11,579 bases of DNA from Taibaiella helvus_B (lineage in GTDB: Bacteria > Bacteroidota > Bacteroidia > Chitinophagales > Chitinophagaceae): positions 1 to 11,579 of the forward strand of contig JBEBVI010000103.1 in NCBI GenBank assembly GCA_040392805.1, written 5' to 3'. Position numbers and translations under genes: made by a program. The notes below the pieces were generated by a model. It was not told where the DNA came from. It did not search any database and was given only the letters and a program-made list of their open reading frames with translations. This document shows positions 6,772 through 11,579 of this stretch, in pieces (the first letter of the stretch is position 1; each line of letters opens with the position of its first letter).

Positions 6772-8370
6772 ATGAAAAAATTTGCCGGACTTTTTACCGA
6801 AATTGAACGTACTACCAAGACCAATGCCAAGATAGATGCCCTGGTAGCATACTTTAACCAGGCTTCGCCTGAGGATGCCTTGTGGAGCATCGCCCTTATT
6901 ATGGGGAAGCGCATTAAACGCCCGGTTCCAACTGCTTTTTTAAAACAATGGGCAACCGAACTCGCTGCATTGCCCTACTGGCTGTTTGAAGAAAGCTATC
7001 ATATAGTAGGCGACCTGGCTGAAACAATAGCACTTATCCTTCCGCCGGCCGCAGGATATTATGATAACAGCCTTACGGAAACGATCTTTTTTTTACAATC
7101 ACTTACTTCGTATAACGAACAGGAAAAGAAAGAAGCTATATTGCAACATTGGATGTCGATGAATGAAACAGAGCGGTTTGTTTTTAATAAGCTGATCACG
7201 GGTAATTTCAGAATGGGGGTGTCCCGGCAGCTTATTATCAAAGCACTGGCGCGTTATACGGAAGAGGAAGAGCGTAAGATCGCACATAAGTTAATGGGTG
7301 ATTGGGATCCTGGCAATACAACGTTGGCTTCGTTGCTATCCGATGAAGAAGGAAGTCAGAAGGATTATCTCCCTTATCCTTTCTTCCTGGCCTATCCGTT
7401 GGACTTGGAACCGGAGCAGCTGGGAGCGGCTGAAGAATGGCAGATCGAACCAAAATTTGATGGTATAAGAGGGCAGATCATTGTCCGTAACCGTTCTGTC
7501 TTTGTCTGGAGCCGGGGAGAAGAATTGATCACCGATAAATTCCCGGAGTTTAAAGAGTTATATCATACCATACCTGATGGAACCGTGCTGGATGGAGAGA
7601 TCATACCCTGGAAAGAAGGGGCTTTATTACCTTTTGCACAATTGCAAACACGTATAGGAAGAAAAAACCTTACTGTACGGATCTTGCAGCAGGTACCTAT
7701 TGTCATGTTTTGCTATGATATCATGGAGTGGGGCGGAGCAGATATCAGGCAGGAACCGCTACATTATCGAAGGGCGCTTTTGGAAGAACTGATTGCTATA
7801 CACCCCGCCGAGGCTCCGTTGAAGTTGTCGCCGGTGTTTGACTGCACCGAATGGTCAGAGGTGAAAGAAATAAGAGAACAATCAAGGGCTGCCAATTATG
7901 AAGGGCTTATGCTGAAAAGGAAGAGCAGTATTTACGAAACCGGTCGCAGGAGGGGTGACTGGTGGAAATGGAAGGTGGAACCGTTTACTATAGATTGTAT
8001 ATTGATATATGCGCAACAGGGTCACGGTAGACGGGCAAATCTTTTTACTGATTATACTTTTGCTGTATGGGATAAAGGGACGCTTGTTCCTTTTGCAAAA
8101 GCTTATTCCGGGCTTACTGATAAAGAAATAGATGAACTGGACAGATGGATCAGGAGGAATACGATAGAAAAATTTGGCCCCGTAAGGAGCGTGCATCCCG
8201 TGCAGGTTTTTGAGCTGGCCTTTGAAGGCATCAATGCCTCATCAAGGCATAAATCCGGAGTAGCTGTGCGTTTTCCCCGCATCCTGCGATGGCGGAAAGA
8301 TAAGAAAGCTGAAGAGGCCAATAATAAAGAAGATTTAATCAGGTTGACTTTAATGCAGGATCATGAATAA
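6772..8370 (+). CDS. ATP-dependent DNA ligase of the repair cassette
   Basis: This 532-residue enzyme seals nicks in DNA through a lysine-AMP intermediate. An N-terminal DNA-binding domain (about 1-195, with GNFRMGVSRQLIIKALA at 144-160) is followed by the nucleotidyltransferase domain (about 205-400) and an OB-fold (about 405-505). Motif I is EPKFDGIR (226-233) with K228 as the adenylated lysine. Other motifs are LDGE (E276), FCYDIMEW (313-320), EGLMLKR (377-383) and WWKWK (397-401). The ATG at 6772 is chosen because MKKFAGLFTEIE is the normal family beginning. A longer in-frame start at 6670 would run through the exonuclease gene and encode nothing family-like. The size fits the cassette-type ligase rather than LigD. 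The stop overlaps the helicase start by 8 nt (ATGAATAA), which suggests translational coupling. Confidence 0.97.
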   Translation: MKKFAGLFTEIERTTKTNAKIDALVAYFNQASPEDALWSIALIMGKRIKRPVPTAFLKQWATELAALPYWLFEESYHIVGDLAETIALILPPAAGYYDNSLTETIFFLQSLTSYNEQEKKEAILQHWMSMNETERFVFNKLITGNFRMGVSRQLIIKALARYTEEEERKIAHKLMGDWDPGNTTLASLLSDEEGSQKDYLPYPFFLAYPLDLEPEQLGAAEEWQIEPKFDGIRGQIIVRNRSVFVWSRGEELITDKFPEFKELYHTIPDGTVLDGEIIPWKEGALLPFAQLQTRIGRKNLTVRILQQVPIVMFCYDIMEWGGADIRQEPLHYRRALLEELIAIHPAEAPLKLSPVFDCTEWSEVKEIREQSRAANYEGLMLKRKSSIYETGRRRGDWWKWKVEPFTIDCILIYAQQGHGRRANLFTDYTFAVWDKGTLVPFAKAYSGLTDKEIDELDRWIRRNTIEKFGPVRSVHPVQVFELAFEGINASSRHKSGVAVRFPRILRWRKDKKAEEANNKEDLIRLTLMQDHE

Positions 8371-10786
8371 ATATGCAGAGGACTGGTTTGAGTTTAAAGG
8401 ATGGAAACCTTATGCCTTTCAGCGTAAAACATGGTCTGCAATACAAAAGGGCTATTCCGGTTTATTGAATGCACCCACGGGCTTCGGAAAAACCTATGCG
8501 GTCTGGTTTGGTATATTGGAGGATTATATGCGACGGTATAAGGGAAAAGCAACCTCCCGTTTACATTGTTTATGGATCACCCCTTTGCGTGCCTTATCCA
8601 AGGAAATTATGCATGCGGCCCAGGTAGTCAGTGAAGATCTTGATCTTCCTTTTCATATTGCACTGCGAACGGGCGATACTTCACGTGCAGAGCGTTTACG
8701 GCAACAATCAAAATGGCCGGAAGCCCTGATCACCACACCGGAAAGTGTACATATACTAATGTCGCAGAAAGGATATGCTGATGTGTTTAAACAGCTTCAA
8801 TTTGTTGTGATAGATGAATGGCACGAGTTGCTCGGTACTAAGCGGGGCGTATTGGTGGAACTGGCAGTTGCCATGATGAGGTCTATCAATCCTTCTTTAC
8901 AGGTGTGGGGTATTTCGGCTACGATTGGTAACCTGGATGCGGCACAGGCCGTTCTGCTTGGTGATCTTAATGATAAGTCGGTACTAATCCGGGCACAGCT
9001 GAAGAAGAAGATCAACATCCGGACTTTGCTGCCGGACCAGTTAGAGAAATTTCCCTGGGGTGGTCATTTAGGTTTGAAGATGGCAGAAAAGGTATTGCCT
9101 ATTATCCGGGAAAGCAACTCTACATTGTTGTTTACCAATACGCGCTCCCAGGCAGAAATATGGTATCAGCATTTACTTCACCTGGAGCCGGAATTAGCCG
9201 GTATCATTGCCTTACATCATGGCTCTCTGGGTGATGAATTACGGAGCTGGGTAGAAAAAGCATTACACGATGGTTTGCTGAAAGTTGTCGTATGTACCAG
9301 CAGCCTTGACCTCGGCGTCGATTTTCGCCCCGTCGATACCGTCATCCAGGTAGGCTCGGCAAAGGGTGTAGCTCGTTTCCTGCAACGTGCAGGCAGAAGC
9401 GGACATACACCCGGTGCCACCAGTACTATTTATTTTGTCCCTACACATTCGCTGGAAATCATGGAGGGAGCGGCTTTGAGGTATGCGGCTCTGAATAATA
9501 TGATTGAAGTGCGGATACCTTATGTACGTTCGTTTGATGTGCTTATCCAGTTTATGGTTACACTGGCCGTAGCAGATGGTTTCAGGGCAAATGAGCTTTT
9601 TCAACTGGTGAAACAAACCCATTGCTTTGCTTCCATCAGCAGGGAAGAGTTTGATGAATGTATTATGCTGATCACCCAGGGAGGTAAGACACTTGAAGCT
9701 TATGATGAGTTTCATAAAGTGGTATGGGTTGATGGGGTATATAAAGTGGTGAGCCGGAGAGTGGCTATGCGCCACCGCCTTAGTATCGGTACTATTGTGA
9801 GCGATGCTATGATGCAGGTGAGATTTATAGGAGGTAAATACCTGGGCAGTATTGAAGAATGGTTTATCTCCCGGCTGAAGCCGGATGATAGCTTCTGGTT
9901 CGCGGGACGTAACCTCTCCCTTGTAAGGGCTAAGGATATGCAGGCGCTTGTACGGAACTCGAATAAAAAGAATGGCATAGTACCTTCATGGATGGGAGGT
10001 CGCCTGCCGCTTTCTTCTTACCTTACAGAAGCTTTGCGGCATACTTTGCAAAGTGCAACACATAATGCCCAAGATCCGGAAATGATTTTTCTACAACCTT
10101 TATTTGAAGAGCAGAAGCGGCGTTCTTATCTTCCCGGAGAACAGGAGTTACTTATTGAAAAGATACAATCGAAGGAAGGTTTTCATGTGTTCTTTTATCC
10201 TTTTGAAGGGAAATTTGTACATGAGGGTATGGCAGCTATTATAGCTTACAGGTTAGGTAAGATACGTCCATTTAGTTTTTCTATTGCGATGAATGATTAC
10301 GGCTTTGAATTGTTAAGCGACCAGGAGATACCTATAGATGAATCGGTAGTGCAACAGCTTTTTGCCTTAGATAATCTGGGCGCCGATATAGCGGGAAGTA
10401 TTAATACCACGGAAATGGCACGTAGAAAATTCCGGGATATAGCGAGCATAGCCGGGCTGGTATTCCAGGGATATCCCGGGAAGCAGGTGAAGGCAAAACA
10501 TCTCCAGGCTAATTCGGGCTTGTTCTTTAAGGTATTTCAGGATTATGAAAGTGACCACTTATTATTGCGGCAGGCTTATGAAGAAGTGTATGATTTTCAG
10601 CTGGAGATAGTAAGAATGAGAGCGGCTTTCCGGAGAATAAGCCAACATAAGATCGTGATCACACAGCCGGAAAAGCTTACGCCCTTTTCATTTCCTATCT
10701 TTGCAGAAGTATTCCGTGAGCGCTTTAGTAATGAAAGCTTTGCTGAACGAATGAAAAAGATAAGGGAACAATTGGAGAAGAGTTAA
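8363..10786 (+). CDS. Ligase-associated Lhr-type DEXH-box DNA helicase
   Basis: This 807-residue superfamily 2 helicase matches the Lhr-core type found beside this ligase. Motifs in order are APTGFGKT (37-44, Walker A with K43), TPLRALSKE (73-81, Ia), TTPES (124-128, Ib), DEWH (151-154, II), SAT (185-187, III), LLFTNTRSQAE (255-265, IV), CTSSLDLGVD (311-320, V) and QRAGRSGH (341-348, VI). The C-terminal part (about 380-800) holds the winged-helix and Lhr-core regions. Lhr-core proteins are ATP-driven 3'-5' single-strand translocases that unwind DNA or RNA:DNA duplexes. All ATPase motifs are intact. The start overlaps the ligase stop by 8 nt and there are 16 nt to PdeM, so the gene is almost surely in the same transcript. 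Confidence 0.97.
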   Translation: MNKYAEDWFEFKGWKPYAFQRKTWSAIQKGYSGLLNAPTGFGKTYAVWFGILEDYMRRYKGKATSRLHCLWITPLRALSKEIMHAAQVVSEDLDLPFHIALRTGDTSRAERLRQQSKWPEALITTPESVHILMSQKGYADVFKQLQFVVIDEWHELLGTKRGVLVELAVAMMRSINPSLQVWGISATIGNLDAAQAVLLGDLNDKSVLIRAQLKKKINIRTLLPDQLEKFPWGGHLGLKMAEKVLPIIRESNSTLLFTNTRSQAEIWYQHLLHLEPELAGIIALHHGSLGDELRSWVEKALHDGLLKVVVCTSSLDLGVDFRPVDTVIQVGSAKGVARFLQRAGRSGHTPGATSTIYFVPTHSLEIMEGAALRYAALNNMIEVRIPYVRSFDVLIQFMVTLAVADGFRANELFQLVKQTHCFASISREEFDECIMLITQGGKTLEAYDEFHKVVWVDGVYKVVSRRVAMRHRLSIGTIVSDAMMQVRFIGGKYLGSIEEWFISRLKPDDSFWFAGRNLSLVRAKDMQALVRNSNKKNGIVPSWMGGRLPLSSYLTEALRHTLQSATHNAQDPEMIFLQPLFEEQKRRSYLPGEQELLIEKIQSKEGFHVFFYPFEGKFVHEGMAAIIAYRLGKIRPFSFSIAMNDYGFELLSDQEIPIDESVVQQLFALDNLGADIAGSINTTEMARRKFRDIASIAGLVFQGYPGKQVKAKHLQANSGLFFKVFQDYESDHLLLRQAYEEVYDFQLEIVRMRAAFRRISQHKIVITQPEKLTPFSFPIFAEVFRERFSNESFAERMKKIREQLEKS

Positions 10787-10802
10787 GGGTAACTATATAT
10801 TA

Positions 10803-11444
10803 ATGGAGCTGACACTATCAGGCACACCGTTTTTTCTGCTGCCACAGCGAGCTTTGTTTTACCCCGACATAGCTGTGCTGATAGTGGCAGACCTTCACCT
10901 GGGTAAGGCGATGCACTTCAGGAAGTCGGGTATTTTTATACCGGGAAGGAGTGCTTACGCCGACTATCATGTGCTGGATGGGTTGATAGAAAAGTGGAGG
11001 CCGGCACAGGTATGGCTGCTGGGTGACCTTTTTCACAGCTCTTATAATATGGAATGGCAGTACTTCCGTAATTTCAGGTTAAAGTATAAAGGAATATCAT
11101 TCTGCTTAGTAAAGGGAAACCACGACATACTTTCTCCACGGATCTATACGGATCTTAATATTGATGTTTTTGATATCATACAAAGCAGCGATTTTATATT
11201 TTCTCATGAACCGCTTGTGAAAGTGCCTGATGGTAAAATGAATATTGCCGGTCATGTTCACCCGGGTTGTATGATCAGGCTACGCGGCAGGCAGATGTTG
11301 CGTTTGCCTTGTTTCTACAGGCAGGGCCGGTCTTTGTTATTACCGGCATTCGGCCGGTTGACCGGGTTGGCTATATTGCCTGCAAAGCCGGATAGCCGGA
11401 TATATGCGGTGTTTCCTGAAGAGGTGGTGCTGGTAGCTTCTTAG
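10803..11444 (+). CDS. pdeM: Ligase-associated DNA damage response endonuclease PdeM (calcineurin-like metallophosphoesterase)
   Basis: This 213-residue protein has the binuclear metallophosphoesterase motifs in order: DLH (D30, H32), GD (G74, D75), GNHD (105-108), H135 in SHEP and GHVH (150-153). The HLGKAMHFRKSG segment (32-43) after the first motif is characteristic of the PdeM family, as is the length. The homologue in the Pseudomonas putida cluster is a manganese-dependent phosphodiesterase/DNA nuclease, so it probably trims DNA ends or flaps for the ligase. It is the last gene of the operon, 16 nt after the helicase stop. The TAG stop overlaps the stop of an apparent convergent gene by 4 bp. 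No clear Shine-Dalgarno is seen, and translation may depend on the upstream gene. Confidence 0.95.
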   Translation: MELTLSGTPFFLLPQRALFYPDIAVLIVADLHLGKAMHFRKSGIFIPGRSAYADYHVLDGLIEKWRPAQVWLLGDLFHSSYNMEWQYFRNFRLKYKGISFCLVKGNHDILSPRIYTDLNIDVFDIIQSSDFIFSHEPLVKVPDGKMNIAGHVHPGCMIRLRGRQMLRLPCFYRQGRSLLLPAFGRLTGLAILPAKPDSRIYAVFPEEVVLVAS

Positions 11445-11579
11445 TAAGGAGTCGGGGCAATCTTTTCCTGAAATTCAAGCAATAAATATTGCATAGTATG
11501 GTCGTTAAAACAACTTACCCAATTACCGTCATGTCGAGTTGGGTATTTTTGGCCCACCAAAAAATTGAAGCTGGTAATG
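11441..11579 (-). CDS. C-terminal end of an unidentified convergent gene (cut by right edge)
   Basis: On the minus strand one frame stays open from the window edge to a TAA at 11443-11441, giving 45 residues that end in EFQEKIAPTPY. The composition looks protein-like, with a hydrophobic/acidic QYLLLEFQEK stretch and a HDGNWVSCF segment. The stop overlaps the pdeM stop by 4 bp, like the tight convergent overlap at 3214-3227. I do not recognise the family. The DGNW segment faintly recalls WapI-type immunity proteins, but that is an impression from a short piece. An open frame of this length can also occur by chance. Confidence 0.45.
   Translation of the reverse strand, partial: ITSFNFLVGQKYPTRHDGNWVSCFNDHTMQYLLLEFQEKIAPTPY
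11516..11550 (+). terminator. Possible intrinsic terminator of the repair operon
   Basis: TACCCAA (11516-11522) pairs perfectly with TTGGGTA (11539-11545). Inside the loop a T-A pair and a T-G wobble could extend the stem by two, and five T residues follow at 11546-11550. It lies about 70 nt beyond the pdeM stop, a sensible place to end the operon transcript. The stem is short, AT-rich at its base and has a 16-nt loop, so it would be weak. It also lies inside the apparent minus-strand gene at the edge. Confidence 0.4.

Noticed and set aside
6525..6914. 129-codon open frame on the minus strand across the exonuclease-ligase junction
   Set aside because: It is opposite two well-supported genes and has no motif of its own.
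9263..9775. 170-codon open frame on the minus strand
   Set aside because: It lies wholly inside the helicase gene opposite conserved motifs V and VI, and its translation shows no recognisable domain.
5750..11444. Anti-phage defence island reading of the nuclease-ligase-helicase-phosphoesterase operon
   Set aside because: Nuclease plus helicase combinations occur in defence systems, but these four proteins match the known ligase-associated repair cassette. No sensor, toxin, methylase or mobile-element gene is nearby.

Overview
The window looks like a chromosomal segment from a member of the Bacteroidota, most likely Chitinophaga-like (family-level guess). The grounds are the gene content (a BatA-type membrane protein, a fused trehalose-phosphate synthase/phosphatase next to a GH15 hydrolase, and the exonuclease-ligase-helicase-PdeM cassette in the order usual for that phylum), moderate GC, mostly weak Shine-Dalgarno signals, and one match to the Bacteroidota -7 promoter element TAnnTTTG. 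It reads as ordinary, gene-dense chromosome. I see no tRNA, rRNA, CRISPR array, insertion sequence or phage gene.

Layout: (1) 1-1348, plus strand, the C-terminal part of a BatA-domain-type membrane protein cut by the left edge. (2) 1443-3227, plus strand, a GH15 glycoside hydrolase. (3) 3214-5481, minus strand, a bifunctional OtsA-OtsB fusion that makes trehalose. Genes 2 and 3 are convergent and their ends overlap by 14 bp. (4) 5482-5749, a 268-bp divergent intergenic region that must hold the promoters of the trehalose gene and the repair operon. (5) 5750-11444, plus strand, a tight four-gene DNA-repair operon: MBL-fold exonuclease, ATP-dependent DNA ligase, Lhr-type DEXH helicase and the metallophosphoesterase PdeM, with gaps of 26, -8 and 16 nt. 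(6) 11441-11579, a hairpin with a T-run that could terminate the operon, lying inside what appears to be the 3' end of a convergent minus-strand gene cut by the right edge.

The genes suggest two functional units. The trehalose pair could form a synthesis/breakdown cycle: OtsAB turns UDP-glucose and glucose-6-phosphate into trehalose, and GH15 may hydrolyse trehalose or another alpha-glucoside. The repair cassette combines an end-processing nuclease, a second nuclease/phosphodiesterase, a 3'-5' translocase and a nick sealer, enough for a self-contained repair module. That module is a known family (a related cluster in Pseudomonas putida has been studied biochemically), though its in vivo role is not well settled. 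I did not find a convincing undescribed system. The items most worth a second look are the small structural signals: hairpins at 1373-1411, 1784-1815 and 11516-11550, a palindrome ahead of the repair operon, the 14-bp convergent overlap, and the unidentified gene at the right edge.
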